Assembly: GCF_000166715.1 (NCBI RefSeq) | Contig: NZ_AEMI01000007.1 | Span: 1 to 32,478, forward strand | Direction: 5' to 3' | Origin: Leuconostoc gelidum subsp. gelidum KCTC 3527 | Lineage (GTDB): Bacteria > Bacillota > Bacilli > Lactobacillales > Lactobacillaceae | Length of the DNA stretch: 32,478 bases | Notes under the pieces: model-generated | What the model saw: the letters and a program-made list of their open reading frames with translations, nothing else | What the model was told of the DNA's origin: nothing | The model's database searches: none | Shown: positions 15,338-22,745 of the stretch, piece after piece | Layout of the letters: every line of letters begins with the position of its first letter | Numbering within the stretch: the stretch's first letter is position 1 | Program-made: the position numbers and the translations under genes

Positions 15338-15409
15338 CTGCTCCACCTGGGATCGAACCAGGGACCATCACATTAACAGTGTGCTATTCTACCGCTGAAC
15401 TATGGAGCA
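15338..15409 (-). tRNA. tRNA-Asn (anticodon GUU)
   Basis: The 72-base cloverleaf has acceptor arms TGCTCCA (5') and TGGAGCA (3') pairing over 7 bp, with G73 as discriminator. The anticodon loop CTGTTAA carries GTT (complement of 15375-15377). The T arm is CCTGG-TTCGATC-CCAGG. CCA is not encoded. The first pair is U-A rather than the more usual start with G, and the outermost anticodon-stem pair (G-A) does not match, leaving four pairs. It has its own promoter just upstream. Confidence 0.92.
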
Positions 15410-15433
15410 ATGAGTTGTTTAAACAACTACTAA

Positions 15434-15462
15434 AGTATATCAAGATTAAAAATAAATGTCAA
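15434..15462 (-). promoter_or_regulatory. Strong tRNA-Asn promoter
   Basis: On the minus strand TTGACA (15457-15462) and TATACT (15434-15439) are exactly 17 bases apart, a near-consensus sigma-A promoter starting four bases past the argD stop codon. A 16-base perfect palindrome, AGTTGTTTAAACAACT (15413-15428), lies between it and the tRNA 5' end, in the leader to be removed by processing. Confidence 0.85.
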
Positions 15463-15465
15463 CAC

Positions 15466-16587
15466 TTATTTTTCAGAAAGATATTTTTTAATTTTCTCAA
15501 GTGATTCTAACAACTGTTCCGTTGGAATAGTCAGTGGGGGCAATAAACGTAAGGTGTTCTGACCAGCTGATAATACAATGATTTGTTCATTTAATAAATC
15601 GGAAACGACTTCATTTACAGGAATAGTTAAAGCTATACCAGCCATCATACCAAGCCCACGAACATCGGTTACGACATTTAAATGATTGAATTCAGCTAAT
15701 TTTTGCCACAATATAGTGATTTTTGTCTGCAATTCAGGTAATAGGTTGTCCAAGACGTCAAGGGTCACGTTGGCTGACGCCATAACTAAGGGATTGCCAC
15801 CAAATGTTGATCCGTGTGTGCCATAGGCCAATGCGGGGGCTAATACATTTTTGGCAAGCATTGCACCTACAGGAATACCGTTAGCTAGCCCTTTAGCACT
15901 CGTGAAAATATCCGGTTCAAAATTATAATGTTCAAAGGCGAATTTGGTGCCTGTACGACCTATACCTGTCTGAACTTCATCAACTAGAATGAGGATGTTA
16001 TTATCATGGGCTAATTTGACAAGTGCTTTAACAAATTCAGGTTCGGCAGGAATGACACCACCCTCACCTTGAACTAATTCCAGCATAATAGCAGCAATAT
16101 CATCTGTTATGAGCGTTTTTACACTATTAATATCGTTAAATACTGCGTATTCAAAACCAGCAAGCATTGGTAGTCCGGCGTGAATACTATCTTGTCCCGT
16201 AGCAGCCATTGCGGCGTAAGTACGGCCATGGAACGAATTTGAAAATGAAATGATGGTCGATTTTCCAGTTGCTAAGCGTGCTAACTTGATAGCAGCTTCA
16301 TTGGATTCAGCGCCAGAATTGGCAAAGTAAGCAGTGTAGCTGTCACCACCAAGCTTTTCTGCAACCTGCTCTTGTAAAGGATTCAGGTACAAATTAGGTA
16401 CGTGCCACATTTTTTCTGCTTGCATTGTTAGTGCAGCGACAACTTTAGGGTTATTAGCGCCGACATTATAGACGCCAATACCGCTTGATAAGTCGCTATA
16501 GGCATGATTTTGATCATCAAACCAAGTAGCGTTTTTTGCTGATACAAATGTGACTGGGGCACGATGATAGTTTGGAAATAGAGGCAT
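15466..16587 (-). CDS. argD: Acetylornithine aminotransferase
   Basis: PLP-dependent cytosolic enzyme that transaminates N-acetylglutamate semialdehyde to N-acetylornithine in arginine synthesis. The 373 residues show the class-III aminotransferase marks: NSGAESNEAAIKLAR, the pyridoxal-binding Asp in LVDEVQTGIGRTG, and the Schiff-base lysine in TSAKGLANGIPVGAM. It is slightly shorter than most ArgD proteins, which is common in lactic acid bacteria. The AAGGAG ribosome site precedes the ATG at 16587. It follows argB by 23 bases and is the last gene of the argC-J-B-D run here; argF does not follow, the next element being the tRNA-Asn. Confidence 0.93.
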   Translation of the reverse strand: MPLFPNYHRAPVTFVSAKNATWFDDQNHAYSDLSSGIGVYNVGANNPKVVAALTMQAEKMWHVPNLYLNPLQEQVAEKLGGDSYTAYFANSGAESNEAAIKLARLATGKSTIISFSNSFHGRTYAAMAATGQDSIHAGLPMLAGFEYAVFNDINSVKTLITDDIAAIMLELVQGEGGVIPAEPEFVKALVKLAHDNNILILVDEVQTGIGRTGTKFAFEHYNFEPDIFTSAKGLANGIPVGAMLAKNVLAPALAYGTHGSTFGGNPLVMASANVTLDVLDNLLPELQTKITILWQKLAEFNHLNVVTDVRGLGMMAGIALTIPVNEVVSDLLNEQIIVLSAGQNTLRLLPPLTIPTEQLLESLEKIKKYLSEK

Positions 16588-16610
16588 TTTTATTCTCCTT
16601 AAAAATTTCG

Positions 16611-17348
16611 TTATAGTGTGACAATTGTGCCGGGATGAGTCACGGTATTTGTGATATGAACATTATGCACACCACGTTGAACGGCATCAAGGGCACTATT
16701 TATTTTAGGAATCATGCCACCGGTGATAATATTTGACGTTTGCAGCTCAAGTGCTTTTTCTGGTGTTAATTCTTGTAGAATATTACCACTGACTTTAACG
16801 CCGGAAACATCAGTTAATAAATAAAGTTCGTCAGCTTGTAGGTATTTGGCAATAGCAGTAGCGGCATGATCGGCGTTAACATTGAGCCACTGACCATCAT
16901 TTGAGATAGCTAATGGCGCAATAATAGGGACTAGATGTTGTTGCCACATATTATGAATGAGTTGTGTATTGACTTGATGAATGGTGCCAACGTAACCATA
17001 AACATCTTGATCTAAAACATGACCAGTTAATAATTGATTGCTACCGGCGTTTAGGCCAATAGCTGACACCGCATTTTGACGAAACGCTTCAATAAGTGCG
17101 GGTTGCACTTGTCCCAACAAGGCCATTTTAGTGATATTAATACCGTTTTGTGTGGTAAAACGAATGCCATTAATTTTTTGAATTGGTTCGTTGAGTTGTG
17201 CCATCAAAGATGAGATATGGTTACCACCACCATGAACTATGACAATTTGGGCATGTTGTTTTTGCCAACTTTTGATTGTTTCAAAAAAGGCGGGTGTGAG
17301 TTGAGTGGCAGCAGTACCGCCAATTTTAATAACTATTTTTTTGGTCAT
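16611..17348 (-). CDS. argB: Acetylglutamate kinase
   Basis: Phosphorylates N-acetylglutamate with ATP, the second step of arginine synthesis. I take the start at 17348 (MTKKIVIKIGGTAATQL), giving 245 residues. GTAGGAGG lies eight bases upstream, and the KIGG nucleotide-binding motif then sits at the usual distance from the N-terminus. An upstream in-frame ATG at 17408 would add 20 residues without family similarity and overlap argJ. Other motifs: IVHGGGNHIS, LNVNADHAATAIA and GGMIPKINSALDAVQRG. It lies between argJ (22-base gap) and argD. Confidence 0.93.
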   Translation of the reverse strand: MTKKIVIKIGGTAATQLTPAFFETIKSWQKQHAQIVIVHGGGNHISSLMAQLNEPIQKINGIRFTTQNGINITKMALLGQVQPALIEAFRQNAVSAIGLNAGSNQLLTGHVLDQDVYGYVGTIHQVNTQLIHNMWQQHLVPIIAPLAISNDGQWLNVNADHAATAIAKYLQADELYLLTDVSGVKVSGNILQELTPEKALELQTSNIITGGMIPKINSALDAVQRGVHNVHITNTVTHPGTIVTL

Positions 17349-17370
17349 GTGTCGTCCTCCTACATGGTAA

Positions 17371-18585
17371 TCATGTTGTGTAGAGTGCATTGATTTTAAC
17401 GTATTCATAAGTTAAATCAGATCCCCATGCTTGACCATGAGCTGCACCATTGTGTAAATTAATAGCGATAGCAATATTTTTTTGTTCTAGTGATTGAGAC
17501 ATCATTTCCTGATTAAATTCAACAGGTGCGCCGGCTGTCATGACGGGTATATCGTTAAGCGCAATGTCGATTATATTCGGATTAATAGTCACATCACTGG
17601 CACCAATAGCTGCGATAATACGACCCCAGTTTGGATCTTTGCCAAACATCGCTGTTTTAACAAGAGATGAACCAACGACTTTTTTTGCTACCATACGTGC
17701 ATCTAATTCGGAGTGACTGTTATTAACTGTCACGGCTAATAATTTTGTGGCACCCTCACCGTCACTAGCAATGTCAATTGCTAGTGCTGTTGTCACAGTG
17801 TGCAACATGGCTTTAAAGTGATCGTAGTCCGCAGAGGCGGTCGTAATTGTTGCATTCCCCGCCAGTCCATTTGCCATAACGAGCACCATATCATTAGTGC
17901 TTGTGTCACCATCAATCGTGATTTGATTAAAGCTGGTTTCAACGTCGTCAGATAAAGCCTGTTGTAGCAAATCAGATGTCACACTAACATCTGTTGTTAT
18001 AAAGCCAAGCATAGTTGCCATATTTGGATGGATCATACCAGAACCTTTGGCAACACCACTCATTGTGACAAGATGGCCACCAATATTGCTTTGGATGGTA
18101 ATTGACTTTTCCTGCGTGTCAGTTGTCATAATAGCGTGAGCAAAGCCGTTCGTGTCGCCATCAATGTTGAGTTGATGAATACCGGCAACAACTTTATCAA
18201 TAGGCAAGATTTGACCGATAATACCTGTGGAAGCAACACCAACTAAACTAGCGTCAATATTCAAAACCTTTGCAGTTGTTGCTTGCATGATTTTTGCGTG
18301 TTCGAGTCCAATGTTGCCAGTGACAGCATTAGCATTGCCGGAGTTCACGATAATAGCTTGTAATTTGCCATTTTTAATGGTGGCTTTGTTGAGCTGAACC
18401 GGTGCTGCTTGTACCTGATTTGTTGTAAAGACACCCGCCACAGCAGCAGGTGTCTCACTGTAAATCCAACCAAGATCTTTTGATTTGTGTTTCAAACCAA
18501 CATGTTGACCATCACCGTGAAATCCTAATGGCGCGGCAATGTCAGCAATATTAAGTTGATGAATTTTTTGCAGTAATTCTGTCAT
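17371..18585 (-). CDS. argJ: Bifunctional ornithine acetyltransferase / N-acetylglutamate synthase
   Basis: Transfers the acetyl group from N-acetylornithine to glutamate, recycling acetyl in the cyclic arginine pathway; many ArgJ proteins also make N-acetylglutamate from acetyl-CoA. The 404-residue precursor has the self-cleavage signature KGSGMIHPNMATMLGF, where cleavage before Thr191 would give alpha and beta chains. GDTSTNDMVLVMANG is also conserved. An AGGAAAA site precedes the ATG. The gap after argC is 28 bases. Whether it is mono- or bifunctional cannot be decided from sequence; no separate argA or argE is in this window, and the presence of argJ makes argE unnecessary. Confidence 0.93.
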   Translation of the reverse strand: MTELLQKIHQLNIADIAAPLGFHGDGQHVGLKHKSKDLGWIYSETPAAVAGVFTTNQVQAAPVQLNKATIKNGKLQAIIVNSGNANAVTGNIGLEHAKIMQATTAKVLNIDASLVGVASTGIIGQILPIDKVVAGIHQLNIDGDTNGFAHAIMTTDTQEKSITIQSNIGGHLVTMSGVAKGSGMIHPNMATMLGFITTDVSVTSDLLQQALSDDVETSFNQITIDGDTSTNDMVLVMANGLAGNATITTASADYDHFKAMLHTVTTALAIDIASDGEGATKLLAVTVNNSHSELDARMVAKKVVGSSLVKTAMFGKDPNWGRIIAAIGASDVTINPNIIDIALNDIPVMTAGAPVEFNQEMMSQSLEQKNIAIAINLHNGAAHGQAWGSDLTYEYVKINALYTT

Positions 18586-18613
18586 AATGTTTTCCTGTTC
18601 ATGAAAGTTTCTG

Positions 18614-19654
18614 TTAAGCGTACTGAGCTATTAATTGTAAACCAGTTGTCTCATCTAGGTTAAAAAGATGATTCATATTCTGAATTGCTTGACCAGCGGC
18701 ACCTTTGATCATATTATCAATGACACTGACAATTGTGAGATATTTTGTATTAGGGTTATAGGTTAATCCAATATCTGCAAAATTGGTACCAACGACCTGT
18801 TTAATATCTGGTAGTTGATCTTTAGGCATGACACGCACAAATGGTTTATTTTTGTAAGTGTCTTCAAAAATTTTTTGTAAGGTATCAGCTGATAATTGCT
18901 TGGTTAATTTAACATAAGCACTAACAAAAATGCCACGATTGATGGGTAGTAATGATGTTGTGAATTGGATATGATCAATGTTTGATTGCCAGTGTTTTAA
19001 TTGTTGTGTAATTTCTGGGATATGCTGATGGTGGTTTGGCTTGTACATGCTGAAATTTTCATTGACGTTGATAAAGTGACTTGATAAATTGAGTGATTTA
19101 CCAGCGCCTGAGAGGCCGCTTTTAGCGTCAATAACGATGTTTTCTTGATCTAATAATTGCTGCTGAGCCAAGGGTGCCAAGGCTAATAATGTTGCTGTAG
19201 CGTAACATCCAGGGTTTGCAATATAGTGACTATCATTTTGGTAAAAATCAGCGAGGCTATAATTAGCTTGATCTAATAAAGATTGCGATGCAGGTGTCTT
19301 TTTATACCAAATTTCATAGTCAGGGGCGTTAAGTCGAAAATCACCGGACAAATCAATTACCGGAAAATTAGCTTCAATAAATAATTGTACCAAGTCCTTA
19401 GACACACCACTAGAAGTAGCGAAAAAAACTAAATCAGTAGATTGCATAATATGCAAAGGATCAAAAGGTGTTGGCGTTATTTTATACATAGATTGTAGAT
19501 GTGGGTAACTGACACTAATATCTTCTGAATCGTTTGAGGTATTATGGATTGACACAACATGAACTGTCGGATGATTATGTAATAAGCGCAGCAATTCAAG
19601 CCCACCGTAACCGGTAACGCCGACAATTGCGACATTAATTATTTTTTTGTTCAT
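18614..19654 (-). CDS. argC: N-acetyl-gamma-glutamyl-phosphate reductase
   Basis: NADPH-dependent reduction of acetylglutamyl phosphate to the semialdehyde, third step of arginine synthesis. The 346 residues start with the dinucleotide-binding GVTGYGGLELLRLL. The catalytic cysteine is in NPGCYATATLLAL, and HHQHIPEI is the conserved His-rich segment. It is the first gene of the argC-J-B-D operon. AAGGAGG lies six to seven bases before the ATG. The promoter and ARG box upstream (19685-19714) indicate repression by ArgR with arginine. Confidence 0.94.
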   Translation of the reverse strand: MNKKIINVAIVGVTGYGGLELLRLLHNHPTVHVVSIHNTSNDSEDISVSYPHLQSMYKITPTPFDPLHIMQSTDLVFFATSSGVSKDLVQLFIEANFPVIDLSGDFRLNAPDYEIWYKKTPASQSLLDQANYSLADFYQNDSHYIANPGCYATATLLALAPLAQQQLLDQENIVIDAKSGLSGAGKSLNLSSHFINVNENFSMYKPNHHQHIPEITQQLKHWQSNIDHIQFTTSLLPINRGIFVSAYVKLTKQLSADTLQKIFEDTYKNKPFVRVMPKDQLPDIKQVVGTNFADIGLTYNPNTKYLTIVSVIDNMIKGAAGQAIQNMNHLFNLDETTGLQLIAQYA

Positions 19655-19684
19655 GTTGTGCCTCCTTGAGTAGTTAATGTTATA

Positions 19685-19714
19685 AATATAAACCTATATG
19701 TATTTAAATACAAT
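19685..19714 (-). promoter_or_regulatory. argC promoter overlapped by an ARG box
   Basis: On the minus strand TTGTAT (19708-19713) and TATATT (19685-19690) are 17 bases apart. TATGTATTTAAATACAAT (19697-19714, plus strand) matches the ArgR consensus TNTGNATWWWWATNCANA at 17 of 18 positions and covers the -35 and part of the spacer. ArgR binding would exclude RNA polymerase. Confidence 0.75.
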
Positions 19715-19728
19715 TAGTATGCATGGTT

Positions 19729-19754
19729 TACATGAATATAATTATATTCATGTA
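19729..19754. repeat. 26-bp perfect palindrome upstream of argC
   Basis: A fully self-complementary 26-base A/T-rich palindrome has ATGAAT and ATTCAT half-sites like those of ArgR boxes, but its core is four bases longer than the consensus. It may be an upstream auxiliary ArgR site, or an operator left from the decayed PadR gene on its right. Confidence 0.6.
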
Positions 19755-19777
19755 TAAAAAACCATTAAAGTGCTATC

Positions 19778-20369
19778 TTGCAAAACGAGGTAGGCAATGC
19801 ACAACTATTAAAAGTCACACTAGAAGGTGCGATGTTGCTCATCATTTCTCGTGAGAAGTTATATGGGTATGTTCTTAATCAGCGGTTACAGGAATCAGGA
19901 TTTGACACAGTATCTGATGGTAGAACACATTTGCAGTTATTTATTGAAACGTGGTCGCAATTAAAGCAAAATATGGAGGGATTGATGAGAATCAAAGACG
20001 TTATTGGGGAAAATAATGAGTTACAAAAACAGCTAAACAGGGATAATGCAGCATACAATGATCAAGTCATCACTCGCGGACGGTTACAGTGTTTGTGGAA
20101 ATCAGAGGCCGTCGTTGAACCGCTATTGTTAGATATTTTAAAGGATGTTTTCAAAACACCGCTTTAATGGTGGTGAATTTTTTCTGATGTTAGTCTGTGG
20201 CATGGCTGCTCTATTAGTGCTATATTATTACCGCGAAAAATTGTTAAACTTTATTTTGCTTAGCAATAAAAAAACACGCCTATGATTTTATCTTTCAATT
20301 ATTATCTATATTCTGGTGCTTGTTGGTTTATTTTATGCTTTACCCGAATTTTGGGTCATTCATTTCTAA
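19778..20369 (+). pseudogene. PadR regulator joined by deletion to a broken DUF1129-like membrane protein
   Basis: The first open stretch (TTG at 19778 to TAA at 20165) begins like a PadR regulator, QLLKVTLEGAMLLIISREKL then YGYVLNQRLQESGFDTVS. It jumps straight to the end of the PadR domain, DGRTHLQLFIETWSQL: the beta-wing segment (about 40 residues) is missing. In the same frame it runs into a second protein, IGENNELQKQLNRDNAAYND, as in DUF1129-type proteins. This is completed in another frame by two hydrophobic segments, FFLMLVCGMAALLVLYYY and, after a TGA, YLSIIIYILVLVGLFYALPE. There is no ribosome site at the TTG. The original was probably a padR gene plus its membrane-protein partner. 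DUF1129 is named from memory and is uncertain. Confidence 0.6.
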
Positions 20370-20373
20370 ATCA

Positions 20374-20399
20374 GAAAAAAACACTTCCGAAGAAGTGTT
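20374..20399 (-). terminator. Terminator of the PEBP gene
   Basis: Read on the minus strand, AACACTTC-TTCG-GAAGTGTT is a perfect 8-bp stem with a stable UUCG tetraloop, followed by seven T. The stop codon of the PEBP gene overlaps its base. Confidence 0.9.
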
Positions 20400-20904
20400 A
20401 GGCACGTGCAGGTAATTCTAAAATTGCTCTGGCTAAAACATGACCATTGCTTTTTGTACGTAGTTCATTGAGGAAAAAGCCGTCTTCAATATCAAGTGTT
20501 GTGTCGAGCGCAAACACACTGAGGGTGTAGTTATGTGTTTTATCTGGTGGCATAGGGCCGATGTAAGCTTGATTAATTGCTGGATTAGCTGGTTCATTGG
20601 CTTTTTTTACCATATGCCATGTTGAATTCGTACCAGAAATGCCTTTGTGTGTAGCACGGAGATTTTCAGGAATGTCATCGACAGGCAAATTAGCTGCTAG
20701 CCAGTGAATCCATGGAAATCCAGTAACTGGTACGGCATCATAATCAATCAGGCTAACAGATAAAGATTTTGTGCCCTCAGGGATATCATGAATGATCACG
20801 GGAAAGTTTACCGTTGGCATATCATTTGTTCGGTAAGGTATCGGTGCGTGTTTGGCATATTTATCTGGAATCAAACCATTTTCTAAAGTGACGTTAATTT
20901 TCAT
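20398..20904 (-). CDS. YbhB/YbcL-family phosphatidylethanolamine-binding-like protein
   Basis: Member of the bacterial Raf-kinase-inhibitor-like (PEBP) family; the cellular role is not established. I choose the ATG at 20904 (MKINVTLENGLIPDKYAKHA), which gives 168 residues and has GGAGAA six bases upstream; the upstream TTG in frame is inside that ribosome site. Family marks: SLIDYDAVPVTGFPWIHWLA (the D-x-D-x-P and HW ligand-pocket segment) and IGPMPPDKTHNYTLSVFAL. No signal peptide. Its start overlaps the end of the upstream gene by 11 bases, so the two are translationally coupled, and a strong terminator follows. It may bind an anionic small molecule, judging from family structures. Confidence 0.88.
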   Translation of the reverse strand: MKINVTLENGLIPDKYAKHAPIPYRTNDMPTVNFPVIIHDIPEGTKSLSVSLIDYDAVPVTGFPWIHWLAANLPVDDIPENLRATHKGISGTNSTWHMVKKANEPANPAINQAYIGPMPPDKTHNYTLSVFALDTTLDIEDGFFLNELRTKSNGHVLARAILELPARA

Positions 20905-21295
20905 GTTGTTCTCCAATTAAGTTTTTCTTTGTTTGTGCTAAATGTGCCCGAACTGTTATATTCATCTGTTTATTATGCACGCGTATGGTATTTATGGCTG
21001 TGATAATTGCTTCAGTTCGCTCGTCAGCGTCTTTAATGGTAGCTGTTTCAGATTGTACATGTTTTGCAAAACGATCAATAAAAGCCATTTGTAGTGTTGG
21101 TTCATCAGCGCGAAGCGTTTCGGCTGCAGCAGTTTGTTTATCACTTTCTAATTGAGAAATGGCATCAAGATAGCCTGTAAAAAAATCATCTGCCACCGTT
21201 GTATTTTCCCAAGTAATGGGTTCATTTGGTGCATACTTTGGTTCAGTGGTAGTTGTATCTGAATTTTTCTTTTTAAATAAGTTAAAGAATGACAT
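20894..21295 (-). CDS. Hypothetical protein, 133 residues
   Basis: I do not recognise this family. The product begins MSFFNLFKKKNSDTTTTEPK: a short aromatic/basic start, then a Thr-rich linker, then a largely alpha-helical acidic body (FFTGYLDAISQLESDKQTAA, AIITAINTIRVHNKQ). There are no membrane spans, cysteines or known motifs. The FFNLFKKK start could bind a membrane surface peripherally; this is a guess. GAAAGGTTT precedes the ATG. Its C-terminal codons overlap the start of the PEBP gene, so both are made from one message. The promoter region is shared with the divergent HTH gene and carries the inverted repeat at 21328-21366. Confidence 0.7.
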   Translation of the reverse strand: MSFFNLFKKKNSDTTTTEPKYAPNEPITWENTTVADDFFTGYLDAISQLESDKQTAAAETLRADEPTLQMAFIDRFAKHVQSETATIKDADERTEAIITAINTIRVHNKQMNITVRAHLAQTKKNLIGEQHEN

Positions 21296-21327
21296 AGTTT
21301 AAACCTTTCGTATAAAATATTTATAAC

Positions 21328-21366
21328 TTTATTGTACCGAACATTTGTTTTATTTGGTACAATAAA
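21328..21366. promoter_or_regulatory. Inverted repeat in the divergent spacer (operator-like)
   Basis: TTTATTGTACC (21328-21338) and GGTACAATAAA (21356-21366) are perfect 11-base arms 17 bases apart, centred between the divergent hypothetical and HTH genes. Each arm contains a TACAAT, usable as a -10 (plus strand 21358-21363). The HTH protein at 21393 is the natural candidate to bind it. Confidence 0.55.
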
Positions 21367-21392
21367 TTTAACATTTAAATCTGGGGAAAATT

Positions 21393-21692
21393 ATGTCAGC
21401 ACGTAAAACGGTATTTAATGATAAACAACGCATTCTTAGACTCTACTCAGCATTGATTAGTCGACGAGCCTTATCTATTGAAGAAATCGAAGATATGTTT
21501 TTTATTGGTCGAAAAACTGTCCAACGTGATATTTCTGAAATCCGTGCTTTTTTGCATGATTTGCAAGTTGGTGAGTCAGTTCAATCAGAAATTGTATATG
21601 ATCGCAATTTAAAAAAATATAAATTAACTGAGATGGAAAATCTTTTCCGTGTTTTTGATAAAATTAATCAGATCGATGAGGATGAACGCTGA
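21393..21692 (+). CDS. Small stand-alone HTH protein (DeoR/HTH_11-like)
   Basis: Probable DNA-binding regulator consisting of only one winged-helix domain. The 99 residues include KQRILRLYSALISRRALSIE and DMFFIGRKTVQRDISEIRAF, the layout of the N-terminal HTH in WYL-type (YafY-like) and DeoR regulators, where a 200-residue effector domain normally follows. Here the protein ends shortly after LFRVFDKINQIDEDER, and a strong terminator follows, so it is not an obvious truncation. The ribosome site is GGGGAAAA. It is divergent from the hypothetical-PEBP operon and shares with it a perfect inverted repeat, suggesting local or self-regulation. Family naming is moderate; the DNA-binding role is fairly safe. 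Confidence 0.72.
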   Translation: MSARKTVFNDKQRILRLYSALISRRALSIEEIEDMFFIGRKTVQRDISEIRAFLHDLQVGESVQSEIVYDRNLKKYKLTEMENLFRVFDKINQIDEDER

Positions 21693-21722
21693 CTATTTGC
21701 CACGTTATTTAAATCATTAACC

Positions 21723-21760
21723 AAAAACGACCACGTATAGCCTATACGTGGTCGTTTTTT
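21723..21760. terminator. Bidirectional terminator
   Basis: Seventeen-base arms (21723-21739, 21743-21759) with loop GCC. The right side ends in six T on the plus strand, and the left side in five T on the minus strand after the complement is taken. It serves the HTH gene and probably the convergent gntR gene. Confidence 0.9.
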
Positions 21761-21848
21761 GCTCTCGATATTTGTTGCAGAATTACCCCAAAAATGAGCT
21801 TGTTGATTTAATGATAAGACATATAAGTTATGCACTAAATAATTAGCT

Positions 21849-22565
21849 TTATGATAAAGGCACTTTATTGAAAACAACAATACTGCCTTTATCATATCTA
21901 TGGCGTGTATGAGAATATTCGAATATACGCCCGTCCTTTAAACTCACTGTTTGAGTAATTTGTAGAATAGGATCTTCTTTCAAGCAATCAAGGTATTTTA
22001 TATCATCATCAGTTGCTTTATCTGCACTTATACGCCGAACTGCACTTCCTATCGCCATTTTTAAGTCGTTTTGAATGAATGAAAAGATTGAGTGTTCAGC
22101 TACTTCTTGAGTTAAGTTTGAAATAACAGATAGCGGCATAATTGATTTAGTGAGCTCATATGGCTCTTGATCAAGTTTTCTTAAACGATAAATGTCGTAA
22201 ACAGGCACTGTTGTCGAAATGTTTAGTTGTTTGCTCTCTTCATTGGTAGGCAGCCGAATTTCAAAATGTAAAACTTTGGTGGATACGTCGGCTTTTCCGG
22301 AAAAAAGTTGCGTTGTGCCACCATATTGTGATGAAATGATGTCTAATGCGGAAGAATAAGTAGGGGACACAAAAGTACCACTACCTTGTTTTCTAATAAT
22401 TAAATTATCGTTAAAAAGCATGTCTAAAGCTTTTTGGATAGTTACACGAGAAGTGTTGTACTCACTAGCAAGATCAGCTTGCCTAGGCAATGCTTCGCCA
22501 GGTTGATAATTGCCATCTTCTATTTTTTGTCGTAAATGTTTTGCTATTTCTTGGTATAAACTCAT
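21849..22565 (-). CDS. GntR-family (HutC/UTRA) transcriptional regulator
   Basis: Probable repressor of the divergent beta-glucoside PTS operon. The 238 residues comprise an N-terminal winged helix (YQEIAKHLRQKIEDGNYQPG, TSRVTIQKALDML, KQGSGTFV) and a C-terminal UTRA ligand domain (VPVYDIYRLRKLDQEPYELT, DPILQITQTVSLKDGRIFEY). This architecture is typical of BglR/TreR-like regulators that sense sugar phosphates. The start at 22565 has AAGGAT about ten bases upstream. The 180-base spacer to the GH1 gene contains a perfect 15-bp-arm inverted repeat over the operon promoter. The effector, probably a phosphorylated beta-glucoside such as cellobiose-6-phosphate, is inferred from the neighbours. Confidence 0.9.
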   Translation of the reverse strand: MSLYQEIAKHLRQKIEDGNYQPGEALPRQADLASEYNTSRVTIQKALDMLFNDNLIIRKQGSGTFVSPTYSSALDIISSQYGGTTQLFSGKADVSTKVLHFEIRLPTNEESKQLNISTTVPVYDIYRLRKLDQEPYELTKSIMPLSVISNLTQEVAEHSIFSFIQNDLKMAIGSAVRRISADKATDDDIKYLDCLKEDPILQITQTVSLKDGRIFEYSHTRHRYDKGSIVVFNKVPLS

Positions 22566-22652
22566 TGCTAGGATATCCTTTTAAAAGTAATTAATCAACA
22601 CTATGTTAACATATTTTTTGGATATATACACGTATTTTAAATATGTAAATAT

Positions 22653-22696
22653 AATTAAATAATTTGTATTGACAAATTATTTAATTGAGAGATAAT
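22653..22696 (+). promoter_or_regulatory. PTS operon promoter within a perfect inverted repeat
   Basis: Arms 22653-22667 and 22672-22686 (AATTAAATAATTTGT and its complement) are perfect over 15 bp with a 4-base centre. The -35 TTGACA (22669-22674) lies at the centre of the repeat and GATAAT (22691-22696) is the -10 after 16 bases. A regulator bound here would mask the -35; the divergent GntR protein is the likely one. Confidence 0.75.
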
Positions 22697-22745
22697 ACCT
22701 GTATAAAGCCAATTATAAATTAATTACAGAGAGGTGAGATAGTTT

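Noticed and set aside
15338-15360. Phage-type attachment site within the tRNA-Asn 3' end
   Set aside because: I found no second copy of the tRNA 3' end in the window and no integrase; only the 13-bp repeat near the tRNA is reported.
17349-17408. Longer ArgB start
   Set aside because: The extra 20 residues overlap argJ and lack family similarity, while GTAGGAGG marks the ATG at 17348.
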